Part shown: positions 8,167-16,595 of the stretch, one piece after another
How the letters are laid out: the number at the start of each line of letters is the position of its first letter
How positions within the stretch are numbered: position 1 is the first letter of the stretch
Assembly: GCF_015690345.1 (NCBI RefSeq)
Contig: NZ_JADPUN010000404.1
Coordinates: 1-39,656, forward strand
Direction: 5' to 3'
Source: Plantactinospora alkalitolerans
Lineage (GTDB): Bacteria > Actinomycetota > Actinomycetes > Mycobacteriales > Micromonosporaceae
DNA: 39,656 bases
Position numbers and translations under genes: made by a program
Notes under the pieces: model-generated
Told to the model about the DNA's origin: nothing
What the model saw: only the letters and a program-made list of their open reading frames with translations
Database searches by the model: none

Positions 8167-9264
8167 TCAGGCGACGACGTGCTGCTTGAGTTCGGCGAAG
8201 TGGCAGGCCGACGGGTGCGGCTCGACGGCGCGGAGCACCAACTGCGGCTCGGTGGTGGCGCAGATGTCCTGGGCCTTCCAGCACCGGGTGCGGAACCGGC
8301 AGCCCGACGGCGGGTTGGCCGGCGACGGCACGTCGCCGACCAGCCGGATGATCTCGCGCTGCGCCCGGGCCTTCGGGTCCGGCACCGGCACCGCCGAGAG
8401 CAGCGCCTGGGTGTACGGATGCGTCGGCCGCTCGTAGATCTCGTCCTCGGTACCGATCTCCACGATCTTGCCCAGGTACATCACCGCGACCCGGTCGGCG
8501 ATGTGCCGGACCACCGACAGGTCGTGCGCGATGAAGATGTACGACAGCCCCAACTCGTCCTGGAGGCTCTCCAGCAGGTTGATCACCTGCGCCTGGATCG
8601 ACACGTCCAGCGCCGACACCGGCTCGTCACAGACGATGATCTCCGGCTTGAGCGCCAGCGCCCGGGCGATCCCGATCCGCTGCCGCTGCCCACCCGAGAA
8701 CTGGTGCGGGTACCGGTTGATGTGCTCCGGGTTCAACCCGACCAGATCCAGCAGCTCCTGCACCCGCTGCCGTCGTGCGCCGCGCGGCGCCGCGTCGGGG
8801 TGGATGTCGAACGGTTCACCGATGATGTCGCCGACCGTCATCCGAGGGTTCAGCGAGGTGTACGGATCCTGCATGACCATCTGGACGTTCCGCCGCATCC
8901 GGCGCAACTCCCCGCCGGAGAGCTTGAACATGTCCCGGCCCTCGAGCATGGCCCGGCCGGCGGTCGGTGTCTCCAGCCGCATGAGGAGCTTCGCGAGCGT
9001 CGACTTGCCGCAGCCGGACTCGCCGACGATCCCGAGTGTCTCGCCCCGGTTCAGTTCGAAGCTGACCCCGTCGACCGCCTTCACGGCGCCGATCTGCCGT
9101 TTGAAGACGACGCCCTGGGTGATCGGGAAGTGCTTGACGACGTTCTCGACCCGCAGCACGGTCTCACCGCGCGGCTTGGTCCCGCCGGTGCGGGCCGGGT
9201 CGGTACCGCCGGTGGCGGCGCCACCGGTGGTGGCCTGCGGGTTCGTCGGATCAGATGCGGCCAT
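8167..9264 (-). CDS. Peptide ABC transporter ATP-binding protein (DppF/OppF type)
   Basis: The 365-residue ATPase energises the peptide importer from the cytoplasm. An Ala/Gly/Thr-rich head (about 1-32) precedes the ABC domain. Walker A is GESGCGKST (81-89), the Q-loop [12 protein letters not shown], the signature [14 protein letters not shown], Walker [13 protein letters not shown] and the H-loop AHDLS. The C-terminal oligopeptide-transporter extension contains [19 protein letters not shown] and the Cys-bearing [16 protein letters not shown], which marks the Dpp/Opp class and is often linked to an Fe-S cluster. The ATG at 9264 is preferred over an upstream start because AGGAGGT lies 5 bases before it. 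It overlaps the end of the DppD-type gene by 14 bp. It is the last gene of the operon. Confidence 0.93.
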   Translation of the reverse strand: MAASDPTNPQATTGGAATGGTDPARTGGTKPRGETVLRVENVVKHFPITQGVVFKRQIGAVKAVDGVSFELNRGETLGIVGESGCGKSTLAKLLMRLETPTAGRAMLEGRDMFKLSGGELRRMRRNVQMVMQDPYTSLNPRMTVGDIIGEPFDIHPDAAPRGARRQRVQELLDLVGLNPEHINRYPHQFSGGQRQRIGIARALALKPEIIVCDEPVSALDVSIQAQVINLLESLQDELGLSYIFIAHDLSVVRHIADRVAVMYLGKIVEIGTEDEIYERPTHPYTQALLSAVPVPDPKARAQREIIRLVGDVPSPANPPSGCRFRTRCWKAQDICATTEPQLVLRAVEPHPSACHFAELKQHVVA

Positions 9265-10294
9265 CGAGCACCTCCTGGGCGAAGTGGCAGGCGCTGGTCC
9301 GGTCGTTGCCGAGGGAGCGGACGGTCGGCACGACGTCGACACACTCCTGTCGGGCGTACGGGCAGCGCGGGTGGAACGGGCATCCGCTGGGGATACGCAT
9401 CAGGTTCGGCGGCAGGCCGCGGATGGTGGTGAGCCGCTGGCCCTTGTGGTCGAGCCGCGGAATCGACTCCAGCAGACCCTTGGTGTACGGGTGTGCGGGC
9501 GCCTCGTACAGCGAGTGCACATCGGCGTGTTCGATGATCCGGCCCGCGTACATGACGGCGATCCGGTCCGCGACGTCGGCGACGACGCCGAGGTCGTGGG
9601 TGATCAGGATCATCGCCATGTTGAGGTCCCGGCGCAGTTCCCCGAGCAGGTCCATGATCTGTGCCTGCACCGTGACGTCCAGCGCGGTGGTGGGTTCGTC
9701 GGCGATCAGTACCGCCGGATCCAGGGCGAGCGACATGGCGATCATGACGCGCTGCCGCATTCCGCCGGAGAACTGGTGCGGATAGTCGCCGATCCGCTGC
9801 CTGGCGGCGGGGATCTTGACCAGTTCCATCAGTTCGATCGCCCGGCGCTTGGCGTCGGCCCGGGACATTCCCTCACGCAGCCGCAGCATCTCGCCGATCT
9901 GCCAGCCGACCGGGAAGACCGGGTTCAGCGCCGAGAGCGCGTCCTGGAAGATCATCGAGATCTGCTTGCCGCGCACCTTGCGGCGCTCGTCCTCGGGAAG
10001 GGTGAGCAGGTCGGTGCCCCGGTAGAGGATCTGACCGGACGGGATGACCGCCGGTGGCATGTCGAGGATGCCCATGATCGCCTGGGCGGTGACCGACTTG
10101 CCGGAGCCCGACTCGCCGAGCACCGCCAGCGTCTCACCGGCGTCCAGGTGGTATGAGACGCCGTTGATCACCTTGGCCGACCCGTCCCGGGTGTGGAACT
10201 CGACGAACAGGTCCCGCACCTCCAGCAGGTGCCCGTCGTCCACCGCGACACCCTGCGGGCTGGTCCGTCCGTTCGGTCCGCTTCGCTCGTTCAT
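9251..10294 (-). CDS. Peptide ABC transporter ATP-binding protein (DppD/OppD type)
   Basis: The 347-residue partner of the DppF-type ATPase has Walker [10 protein letters not shown] (60-68), the Q-loop [12 protein letters not shown], the signature [14 protein letters not shown], Walker [13 protein letters not shown] and THDLG. Its C-terminal extension has [18 protein letters not shown] and a [14 protein letters not shown] cysteine cluster. The first residues ([10 protein letters not shown]) resemble the MNER/MSER repeat starts found at other junctions in this window. The family core begins near [12 protein letters not shown], so the first 20 residues may be an added head. The start lies 4 bp after the permease stop. 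A weak GGTGAT precedes it; a GTG at codon 16 is an alternative start. Confidence 0.92.
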   Translation of the reverse strand: MNERSGPNGRTSPQGVAVDDGHLLEVRDLFVEFHTRDGSAKVINGVSYHLDAGETLAVLGESGSGKSVTAQAIMGILDMPPAVIPSGQILYRGTDLLTLPEDERRKVRGKQISMIFQDALSALNPVFPVGWQIGEMLRLREGMSRADAKRRAIELMELVKIPAARQRIGDYPHQFSGGMRQRVMIAMSLALDPAVLIADEPTTALDVTVQAQIMDLLGELRRDLNMAMILITHDLGVVADVADRIAVMYAGRIIEHADVHSLYEAPAHPYTKGLLESIPRLDHKGQRLTTIRGLPPNLMRIPSGCPFHPRCPYARQECVDVVPTVRSLGNDRTSACHFAQEVLDGRI

Positions 10295-10298
10295 GTGA

Positions 10299-11219
10299 TC
10301 ACCGCAGCTTCGGGTCGAAGGCGTCGCGGATCGCGTCGCCCAGCATGATGAACGCCAGTACGGTCAGCGCGAGGAAGGTCGAGGGCACCACCAGGGGCAG
10401 TGCGGACTCCCGCATGTGGGTCCGACCGGCGTCGATGTCGATGCCCCACGAGATCGTCGGTGCCTTCAGACCGATACCGAGGAAGGACAGCGTCGCCTCG
10501 GCGGCGATGAACGAACCGAGTGCGATGGTCAGCACCACGATGACCGGTGCCAGCGAGTTGGGCAGGATGTGCCGCCACATCGTCCGGCCGTTGCCCGCAC
10601 CCAGCATCCGGGCCGCCGCCACGTAGTCCTGCTGCTTGGCGCTGATCACCGAGGACCGGATGACCCGGGCGGCGGTGGTCCAACCGAGGATCGCGAGTAC
10701 GAAGATCACGGCCATGATCCGGATGTTCGGGCTGTCGCTGCTGATTCGCTTCAGCATCACGATCGCGGCCAGCAGCAGCGGGATGCCGAGGACCACGTCG
10801 ATCAGCCGGGACAGCACCGAGTCGATCCACCGGCCGAAGTAGCCGGCGAGCATCCCGACCACCACCGCGATTATCCCGGTGAGCAGGGCGGAGAGCGCCC
10901 CGACGAGCAGCGAGGCGCGGGCGCCGAAGACCGACCGGGCGTAGATGTCGCAGCCCTGGAAGTCGTACCCGAACGGGGCGCCGCCGCCGGGCCCGGCGTG
11001 CTGCCGGCTCAGCGTGCAGTCCTGGGGGTTGTTCGAGGTGAACAGGCCAGGGAACGCCGCCATGGCGGTCACGGCCAGGACCAGGAACAGTGAGATCCAG
11101 AAGATCGGGTTACGGCGAAGGTCACGCCAGGCGTCGCCGGCAAGGCTGCGCGGCCGGTTGCCCGGGTCGTCCGCGCCCTCACCCAGTTCCGCCGCCGCAA
11201 CGGTCTGCATCTCGCTCAT
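10299..11219 (-). CDS. Peptide ABC transporter permease (DppC/OppC type)
   Basis: The 306-residue inner-membrane permease has a cytoplasmic head with RSLAGDAWRDLRRNPIFW, the usual DppC entry into the first membrane segment. An extracytoplasmic loop with two cysteines (QDCTLSRQHAG and FQGCDIYAR) follows, then five more segments. The ATPase-docking EAA-like loop is AARMLGAGNGRTMWRHILPN, and the C-terminus has the DppC-type LGDAIRDAFDPKLR. With the DppB-type protein it forms the peptide channel. Its ATG overlaps the stop of a 48-codon frame lying between it and the DppB-type gene (ATGA), and GAGGTGG just upstream is the ribosome site. Confidence 0.93.
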   Translation of the reverse strand: MSEMQTVAAAELGEGADDPGNRPRSLAGDAWRDLRRNPIFWISLFLVLAVTAMAAFPGLFTSNNPQDCTLSRQHAGPGGGAPFGYDFQGCDIYARSVFGARASLLVGALSALLTGIIAVVVGMLAGYFGRWIDSVLSRLIDVVLGIPLLLAAIVMLKRISSDSPNIRIMAVIFVLAILGWTTAARVIRSSVISAKQQDYVAAARMLGAGNGRTMWRHILPNSLAPVIVVLTIALGSFIAAEATLSFLGIGLKAPTISWGIDIDAGRTHMRESALPLVVPSTFLALTVLAFIMLGDAIRDAFDPKLR

Positions 11220-11362
11220 GCCGCCACCTCGCTGCGCTCGGCGCCGTCACGAGGTCCAGCACCGAGCTGGCTGATTCGTTCGCTGCGCTCACTCATGTCC
11301 GCCACCTCGCTGCCCTCACGCATGGTCAGTACCTCGCTCATGCCTGCCTGTGCCTCACTCAT
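11216..11362 (-). CDS. 48-residue bridging reading frame made of repeated MSE-type starts
   Basis: Between the two permease genes an open frame starts at ATG 11362, overlapping the last 8 bases of the DppB-type gene (ATGAGTGA), and ends in a TGA that overlaps the DppC-type ATG (ATGA). It encodes MSEAQAG, MSEVLT, MREGSEVAD and then MSERSERISQLGAGPRDG followed by AERSEVAA. That is four Met-initiated modules, three of them opening MSE. The last module ends in GAGGTGG, the ribosome site of the next gene. I associate the MSERSERIS sequence with a dispersed repeat in Micromonosporaceae. Whether the peptide is stable or matters is unknown; the arrangement would keep ribosomes translating across the junction. 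There is no other evidence that it is a functional protein. Confidence 0.45.
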   Translation of the reverse strand: MSEAQAGMSEVLTMREGSEVADMSERSERISQLGAGPRDGAERSEVAA

Positions 11363-12293
11363 AGCGGATCCGGGGGTCGAGAACGGCGTAGAGGATGTCG
11401 ACCACGAGGTTCGACACCAGGAAGACCACGACCAGCACACTGACCAGGCCGACCACCAGCGGGCCGTCCTCGGTCTTGATGCCGCGGAACAGGTTGAATC
11501 CGACGCCCGGGATGTTGAAGACGCCCTCGGTGATGATCGCGCCGCTCATCAGGTTGCCGAGTTCGACGCCGAGGAACGTGATCACCGGGATCAGCGAGTT
11601 CCGCAGCACGTGCACGCTGACGATGCGCCGGGTCGGCATGCCCTTGGCCTTGGCGGTCCGGACGTAGTCGGAGCGGAGGTTCTCCGCGACCGAGGTCCGG
11701 GTCAACCGCAGCGCCGTGGCCAGCGACAGCGAGCCGAGCACGATGCCGGGTAGCAGTAGCGCGTACAGGCTGGGATCGGCGCCGGCGGTCGGCGGGAAGA
11801 GCGGCAGCTTGACGCCGAGGAAGTACTGGGCCAGCGGGGCGAGCACGATTGTCGGAACGCCCAGGACCAGGAGGGTCAGCGCGAGGGTGGCGTTGTCGAA
11901 GATGCCGCCACGGCGCAACCCGGCGATGACCCCGGAGGTCACGCCGACCACGATCGCCACCAGGAGACCGATGACCGCGAGCTTCATGGTGACCGGCCAG
12001 GCCTGCGCCAGCATGTCGCTGATCTTCCGACCGGTGAGCGAGTCGCCGAGGTCGCCGCGGAGCAGGTTGCCGATGTAGTCGAAGTACCGGTAGAAGAAGC
12101 CGCCGATCCCGGTGTGGTCGAGATGGAACTTCTCGGTCAGGTATGCCCGCTGCACCTCGGTGACCGGGCGCTCACCAGCGAGTGCCTGGATGGGGTCGCC
12201 CTGTCCGGCGAACATCAGCGCGTAGACGATCAGGGTGGTCCCGAAGAAGGCCAGGACCATCTGAAGCAGGCGCCGCACGATGTAGCGGAACAT
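11355..12293 (-). CDS. Peptide ABC transporter permease (DppB/OppB type)
   Basis: The 312-residue permease starts MFRYIVRRLLQMVLAFFGTT, the classic DppB N-terminal membrane segment. A large periplasmic loop (about 35-95) follows, then five more segments. The docking motif is VRTAKAKGMPTRRIVSVHVLRN, which is diagnostic for the family, and the C-terminus VVDILYAVLDPRIRYE is conserved. It pairs with the DppC-type permease. It follows the binding-protein gene by 97 bp, a gap holding a hairpin. Its last 8 bases overlap the start of the bridging frame. Confidence 0.94.
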   Translation of the reverse strand: MFRYIVRRLLQMVLAFFGTTLIVYALMFAGQGDPIQALAGERPVTEVQRAYLTEKFHLDHTGIGGFFYRYFDYIGNLLRGDLGDSLTGRKISDMLAQAWPVTMKLAVIGLLVAIVVGVTSGVIAGLRRGGIFDNATLALTLLVLGVPTIVLAPLAQYFLGVKLPLFPPTAGADPSLYALLLPGIVLGSLSLATALRLTRTSVAENLRSDYVRTAKAKGMPTRRIVSVHVLRNSLIPVITFLGVELGNLMSGAIITEGVFNIPGVGFNLFRGIKTEDGPLVVGLVSVLVVVFLVSNLVVDILYAVLDPRIRYE

Positions 12294-12340
12294 ACTCGCT
12301 TACTCTCCGTGGGGGGGTGGGTTGTGCGGAGTTGAGAACG

Positions 12341-12375
12341 GTCCGGACCACCCAGGATCACCGGGTGGCCCGGAC
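12341..12375 (-). terminator. Intercistronic hairpin between binding protein and first permease
   Basis: Thirteen-base arms (12341-12353, 12363-12375) pair with one mismatch around a 9-nt loop, 15 bp after the binding-protein stop. Hairpins in this place are well known in binding-protein operons: they protect or partly end the transcript so that more binding protein than permease is made. That role is inferred here. Confidence 0.55.
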
Positions 12376-12390
12376 CGGGCCTTCGTCAGC

Positions 12391-14022
12391 TCAGCTGACA
12401 ACCTCGATCTTGGTCATGTCGACGACCTGGAACAGGTCGACCTCGACGTTCTTGACCTTGGTCGAGTGCGCGTAGACGTTCTGGCCGAACCGCAGCGGGA
12501 TCACCGGCATGTCCTTGGCCAGAATGTCCTCGGCCTGCTGGTACTTCTTGACCGCCTCGTCCGGTGTCGCGGCGGCCGTGCCCTCCTTCACCAGCTGGTC
12601 GAACTCCGGGTTGCTGTACCCGTAGTAGTTCGACGAGCCGTTGGTGGTGTAGATCGGGCCGAGGTAGTTCTCCATGGACGGGTAGTCCATCAGCCAGCCC
12701 AGCCGGATCAGGCCGACCGGCTGCTTGGCGTCCACCTTGGTGAGCAGGTCCGCGAACTTCGGCTCGGCGGCACCGACGCACTCCACACCCAGGTTGGTCT
12801 TGAGCTGGTTGCAGGTGGCGTCGACCCAGTCCTTGTGGCCGCCATCACCGTTGTACGTGATCTTGATCTGCTTCGGGCCGCCGGCAGCCTCGTACGCCGC
12901 CTTGGCCTTGGCCGGGTCGAACTCGCACGCCTCGCCACAGGTGTCGTCCCGGTAGCCGGCGACCACCGGCGAGACGAACGAGCGGGCGGAGATCTGCGAG
13001 TCCTTGAAGATCGACTTGGTGATCTCGTCACGGTCGATCGCCATCGAGATCGCCCTGCGCACCTCGGGCTTGCTGAACTCCTTCTGGAACGTGGGGAACG
13101 CCACGAACTGGAAGGACGAGGCCGGGCTCTGCTGGAACCGGTCACCCAGGTCCGTCGGCGCGTTGCTCAGGTTCTCGGTCGGGACGGTCACGTCCACGTC
13201 GAGGTTGTCCGACAGCACGTCCGCGTACGCCGCGGTGAGCTGCTGGTAGATCCGGAACTCGGCGCCAGCGATCTTCGGCTTGTCGCCCGGGTACGCGTCG
13301 TACCGCTCGACCTCGACCTTGGCGTCGTGCTGCCAGGTGCCCTTCATCTTGAAGGGGCCGTTGCCGATCGGGGCGTCCTCGAAACCGTCCTTGATCACAC
13401 CGGGGCTGGAGAAGGCGGCCTGCGGCAGCGGGTAGAACGCGGTGTAGCCCAGGATCGTCTTGAACTCGGTGTACGGCTTCGCCAACGTCACGGTGAAGGT
13501 CAGGTCGTCGACCTTCTTGAGCCCGGTCATGGTCTTGGCCTTGGGCTCCGGGGCCTTCTGCGGGCCCTCGCCGTCCGGGTCCTTCGACTGAAGGTCGTCG
13601 TAGCCGGCGACCTTCTCGAAGAAGTAGCTGTTGCCCTGACCGTTCGGGGCGTAGGCGCCGTAGTTCCAGGCGTTGATGTAGCTGTCCGAGGTCACCTTCT
13701 CGCCGTTGTGGAAGGTGTAGCCGTCCTTCAGCTTGATCGTCCAGACCACGTTGTCGGTGGACGTCACGGACTCCGCTGCGACCTCGTACGGCTTGTTCTG
13801 CGCGTCGTACTTGATCAGCGGGGCGAACAGGGCGGTGAGCACCTGGTTGCCGCTTGACTCGTTCGTGTTGGTCGGAATCAGGTGCTGCGGTTCCGCGATC
13901 TGAATCGAAACCGTGGCATTCGGATCGCCGTCCCCCGAGTCGCCGCCGCCGCCACAGGCCGCGAGGCCGAGGGTCGCGGCAAGGGGGAGGGCGGTCCAGG
14001 CAGCGAGCCTACGAACCTGCAT
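12391..14022 (-). CDS. Peptide ABC transporter substrate-binding lipoprotein (family 5 SBP)
   Basis: The 543-residue lipoprotein captures peptides outside the cell and delivers them to the permeases. The signal peptide ends in the lipobox LAAC, followed by a GGGGDSGDGD linker. Family 5 (SBP_bac_5) signatures include EPQHLIPTN near the mature start, VWTIKLKDGYTFHNGEKVT and PEVRRAISMAIDRDEI. The C-terminal lobe has GWLMDYPSMENYLGPIY. Ligand choice cannot be read from sequence. The ATG at 14022 is chosen over an upstream start because GAGGAGG lies 5 bases before it. It is the first gene of the five-gene importer operon, divergent from folD. Confidence 0.93.
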   Translation of the reverse strand: MQVRRLAAWTALPLAATLGLAACGGGGDSGDGDPNATVSIQIAEPQHLIPTNTNESSGNQVLTALFAPLIKYDAQNKPYEVAAESVTSTDNVVWTIKLKDGYTFHNGEKVTSDSYINAWNYGAYAPNGQGNSYFFEKVAGYDDLQSKDPDGEGPQKAPEPKAKTMTGLKKVDDLTFTVTLAKPYTEFKTILGYTAFYPLPQAAFSSPGVIKDGFEDAPIGNGPFKMKGTWQHDAKVEVERYDAYPGDKPKIAGAEFRIYQQLTAAYADVLSDNLDVDVTVPTENLSNAPTDLGDRFQQSPASSFQFVAFPTFQKEFSKPEVRRAISMAIDRDEITKSIFKDSQISARSFVSPVVAGYRDDTCGEACEFDPAKAKAAYEAAGGPKQIKITYNGDGGHKDWVDATCNQLKTNLGVECVGAAEPKFADLLTKVDAKQPVGLIRLGWLMDYPSMENYLGPIYTTNGSSNYYGYSNPEFDQLVKEGTAAATPDEAVKKYQQAEDILAKDMPVIPLRFGQNVYAHSTKVKNVEVDLFQVVDMTKIEVVS

Positions 14023-14498
14023 TGAGCCTCCTCGTCTCCTTACGCTGAGCAGTCGTTCCCATGGCTGGGTGACGCTGAGCAACGCTGGGCAAAGGTAGGT
14101 CGTAGCTGGACCTCAGGCCAAACTGGATGATTACAAGTCAATAACGCAGCTGGCTTCCAGCGCTTGCACATGTTCGCTCTGAGCTGCTAAAGAGGCCGAG
14201 CTTCAGGTCATGTGCTGATTCGGGCAACCCGGATCTACCGTCATGAAACAGGACCACTTCCGGCGCGAAGTTCTCCGACTGTCGGCTGGGCGAATGATCC
14301 TGATTGCGCCCTCCCGGCTGATCCGAATTGTGGACAACCCCACAAGTTCTCACTCAGAGTGACTAAGAACACGGTTACAGATAGTTAACATACGGTGCCA
14401 GTCGGGCGGCTGACCGGTAGCTGGCCGAGTGGCCGACCCGGGCACCCGACCAGGCGGGTGCCCGACCACCGGGGGGCGCCTCGTGAGACGATCTGGCT
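14023..14498. other. 476-bp divergent intergenic region, no gene recognised
   Basis: This gap between the binding-protein gene (minus) and folD (plus) is clearly poorer in GC than its surroundings, as expected of a promoter region. It contains TTGTCCACA on the minus strand (plus-strand positions 14329-14337), identical to the Streptomyces DnaA-box consensus, inside TTGTGG-N6-CCACAA (14328-14345). A small hairpin GCTGG-CTT-CCAGC lies at 14149-14161, and AT-rich GATAGTTAACATA runs at about 14380-14392. A 71-codon minus-strand frame (14138-14353) has no ribosome site or recognisable content and is not called. Confidence 0.5.
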
Positions 14499-15380
14499 GT
14501 GACGGCCACCCTCCTCGACGGCAAAGCCACCGCGGCACACATCAAGGACGAACTGCGCAGCCGGGTCAAGGCGCTGGCCGAGCGCGGCATCGTGCCGGGG
14601 CTGGGCACCGTACTGGTCGGTGAGGATCCCGGCTCCCAGGCGTACGTCAACGGCAAGCACCGGGACTGCGCCGAGGTCGGGATCGCGTCCATCCGCCGGG
14701 AACTGCCCGCCGACGCGACCCAGGAGCAGGTCGACGCGGTGGTCGCCGAGCTCAACGCCGACCCGGCCTGTCACGGGTACATCGTGCAGCTGCCGCTGCC
14801 CGCGCACCTGGACACCCAGCGCGTACTGGAGATGATCGACCCGGACAAGGACGCCGACGGCCTGCACCCGGTCAACCTGGGTCGGCTCGTACTCGGTTAT
14901 CCCGGTCCGCTGCCCTGCACCCCGCGCGGCATCGTGGAACTGCTCCGCCGGCACGACGTGGCGCTGCGCGGCGCCGAGGTGGCGGTGGTGGGCCGGGGCA
15001 ACACCGTCGGTCGTCCGCTCGGCCTGCTGCTGACCCGACGCAGCGAGAACGCCACCGTGACGCTCTGCCACACCGGGACCCTGGACCTGGCGGCACACAC
15101 CCGGGCGGCCGACATCGTGATCGTGGCGGCCGGCGTGCCGGGGCTGCTCACCGCCGACATGGTCAAGCCGGGCGCGGTCGTGGTCGACGTCGGCATCACC
15201 CGGGTGATCGGCGCGGACGGCAAGGGGCGCTACACCGGGGACGTCGGACCGGAGGTCGCCGAGGTGGCCGGGGCGTTGGTACCGATGCCGGGCGGGGTGG
15301 GCCCGATGACCCGGGCGATGCTGCTCACCAACGTGGTGGAGCGGGCCGAACTCGAGCGGGAGCGCGCCGAGCGGGGCTGA
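14499..15380 (+). CDS. folD: Methylenetetrahydrofolate dehydrogenase / methenyl-THF cyclohydrolase
   Basis: The 293-residue bifunctional enzyme interconverts 5,10-methylene-THF and 10-formyl-THF using NADP, supplying the formyl donor used by PurN and PurH. The catalytic Tyr/Lys region is [12 protein letters not shown] (residues about 46-57). Also present are [10 protein letters not shown], the substrate loop [16 protein letters not shown], the NADP site [11 protein letters not shown] and the C-terminal signature [16 protein letters not shown] 14499 has no ribosome site. GACGAT (14487-14492) stands at the spacing of a leaderless -10, a weak match to TANNNT. Confidence 0.96.
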   Translation: MTATLLDGKATAAHIKDELRSRVKALAERGIVPGLGTVLVGEDPGSQAYVNGKHRDCAEVGIASIRRELPADATQEQVDAVVAELNADPACHGYIVQLPLPAHLDTQRVLEMIDPDKDADGLHPVNLGRLVLGYPGPLPCTPRGIVELLRRHDVALRGAEVAVVGRGNTVGRPLGLLLTRRSENATVTLCHTGTLDLAAHTRAADIVIVAAGVPGLLTADMVKPGAVVVDVGITRVIGADGKGRYTGDVGPEVAEVAGALVPMPGGVGPMTRAMLLTNVVERAELERERAERG

Positions 15381-15436
15381 GCCGGCCACGAAGGATTCCC
15401 TTCACGGAGGCCGACCGGAAATCCGGACACTCGGTC

Positions 15437-15452
15437 CCGGAGGTGCCTCCGG
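15437..15452. terminator. Short palindrome after folD, possible terminator
   Basis: CCGGAGG-TG-CCTCCGG is a perfect 16-bp palindrome 56 bp after the folD stop. A second short dyad (CCGGAAATCCGG) is nearby. It may be part of a weak terminator; confidence is low because the arms are only 7 bp. Confidence 0.3.
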
Positions 15453-15530
15453 AGGATGGGCGGGGCGACCGGCCCGAGTGTGAGCGGCGCCGGGCAAATC
15501 CGCCCCTGGCCAGATCCGAAGACTCCTGAC

Positions 15531-15563
15531 TGATACCGTCCGGAAATAACCCGACCGGTATCA
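15531..15563 (+). promoter_or_regulatory. Inverted repeat in the mdh promoter/leader
   Basis: TGATACCG and CGGTATCA form perfect 8-bp arms with a 17-bp spacer, ending 15 bp before the mdh ATG. The left arm contains TACCGT, a TANNNT match that could be the -10 itself. The repeat could be an operator or a leader hairpin. Both readings are inference. Confidence 0.4.
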
Positions 15564-15578
15564 GAGAGTGGGACGACC

Positions 15579-16529
15579 ATGGGCAAAAAGGTCACCGTCG
15601 TCGGCGCTGGCTTCTACGGCTCCACGACCGCGCAGCGCCTGGCGGAGTACGACGTCTTCGACACGGTCGTGATCACCGACATCATCGAGGGCAAGCCCGA
15701 GGGCATCGCGCTGGACCTCAACCAGTCGCGCCCGGTCGAGGGCTTCGAGACCACCGTCGTGGGCGTGACGACGGGCAAGAACGGCGAGGGTTACGAGCAG
15801 ATCGAAGGCTCCGACGTCGTGGTGATCACCGCCGGGCTGCCCCGTAAGCCGGGCATGAGCCGGATGGACCTGCTGGAGACGAACGCCCGGATCGTCCGCC
15901 AGGTTGCCGAGAACGTAGCGAAGTACGCGCCGAACGCCGTGGTCATCGTCGTCTCCAACCCGCTGGACGAGATGACCGCGCTCGCCCAGCTCGCCACCCA
16001 GTTCCCGAAGAACCGGGTGCTCGGCCAGGCCGGCATGCTCGACACCGCCCGGTTCACGAACTTCGTCGCCGAGGCGCTCTCGGTGCCGGTGGCCTCGGTC
16101 CGGACCCTGACCCTCGGCTCGCACGGCGACACCATGGTGCCGGTGCCGTCCCGCAGCACCGTCGACGGCAAGCCGCTGCGCGACGTGATGCCGGCCGAGA
16201 AGATCGAGGAACTGGTCGTCCGGACCCGCAACGGTGGGGCCGAGGTCGTCGCGCTGCTGAAGACGGGCTCCGCCTACTACGCCCCGTCGGCCGCCGCCGC
16301 CCGGATGGCCCGGGCCGTGGCCACCGACTCCGGCGAGGTCCTGCCGGTCTGCGCCTGGGTCGACGGCGAGTACGGGATCGCCGGTGTCTACCTGGGTGTG
16401 GAGGCCGAGATCGGCCGCGAGGGCGTTCGGCGGATCGTCGAGACGCCGCTGGATGCCGACGAGACGGCGAGCCTGCTTGCCGCAGCCGAGGCCGTCCGGG
16501 CCAAGCAGGGCGACATCGCCAACATGTAA
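15579..16529 (+). CDS. mdh: Malate dehydrogenase (LDH-like type)
   Basis: The 316-residue cytoplasmic enzyme oxidises malate to oxaloacetate with NAD in the TCA cycle. The Rossmann motif is VVGAGFYGS (residues 6-14), with an acidic NAD selector in ITDIIEG. The mobile loop RKPGMSRMDLL carries the arginine pair that favours malate over lactate. VVSNPLDEMT and the active-site His in TLGSHGDTMVP are present. Length and motifs fit the MDH type 3 group that resembles LDH. The ATG at 15579 has only a weak GAGAGTGGG upstream. The end abuts a 54-bp palindromic repeat shared with the convergent phosphatase gene. Confidence 0.95.
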   Translation: MGKKVTVVGAGFYGSTTAQRLAEYDVFDTVVITDIIEGKPEGIALDLNQSRPVEGFETTVVGVTTGKNGEGYEQIEGSDVVVITAGLPRKPGMSRMDLLETNARIVRQVAENVAKYAPNAVVIVVSNPLDEMTALAQLATQFPKNRVLGQAGMLDTARFTNFVAEALSVPVASVRTLTLGSHGDTMVPVPSRSTVDGKPLRDVMPAEKIEELVVRTRNGGAEVVALLKTGSAYYAPSAAAARMARAVATDSGEVLPVCAWVDGEYGIAGVYLGVEAEIGREGVRRIVETPLDADETASLLAAAEAVRAKQGDIANM

Positions 16530-16541
16530 CCCGGTTGGGTG

Positions 16542-16595
16542 GTTAGGAAGGGCCCCTTCTTATACAAAAAACGATAAGAAGGGGCCCTTCCTTAC
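16542..16595. repeat. 54-bp palindromic repeat, copy 1 (mdh/phosphatase junction)
   Basis: Twenty-two-base arms differ at one position and flank a 10-nt AT-rich loop; the centre of each arm is GGGCCC. Short GGGTG/CACCC flanks extend the dyad. Two further copies are at 18458 and 29620. The right arm supplies the TAA stop of the phosphatase gene on the minus strand, and the whole hairpin can act as a bidirectional terminator after mdh. I associate this element with Micromonosporaceae genomes, where it often translates as KGPFL. Confidence 0.85.

Noticed and set aside
7462-9432. Long plus-strand frame across the lipoprotein and importer ATPase genes
   Set aside because: Covers two real minus-strand genes and the terminator hairpin; no recognisable protein.
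14138-14353. 71-codon minus-strand frame in the folD/importer gap
   Set aside because: Region has the lower GC of a promoter; no ribosome site, no family features. Kept only as an intergenic description.
16542-16595. Rho-independent terminator only, unrelated to other sites
   Set aside because: Two further copies with the same arm sequence show it is a dispersed repeat; terminator action is kept as a secondary role.
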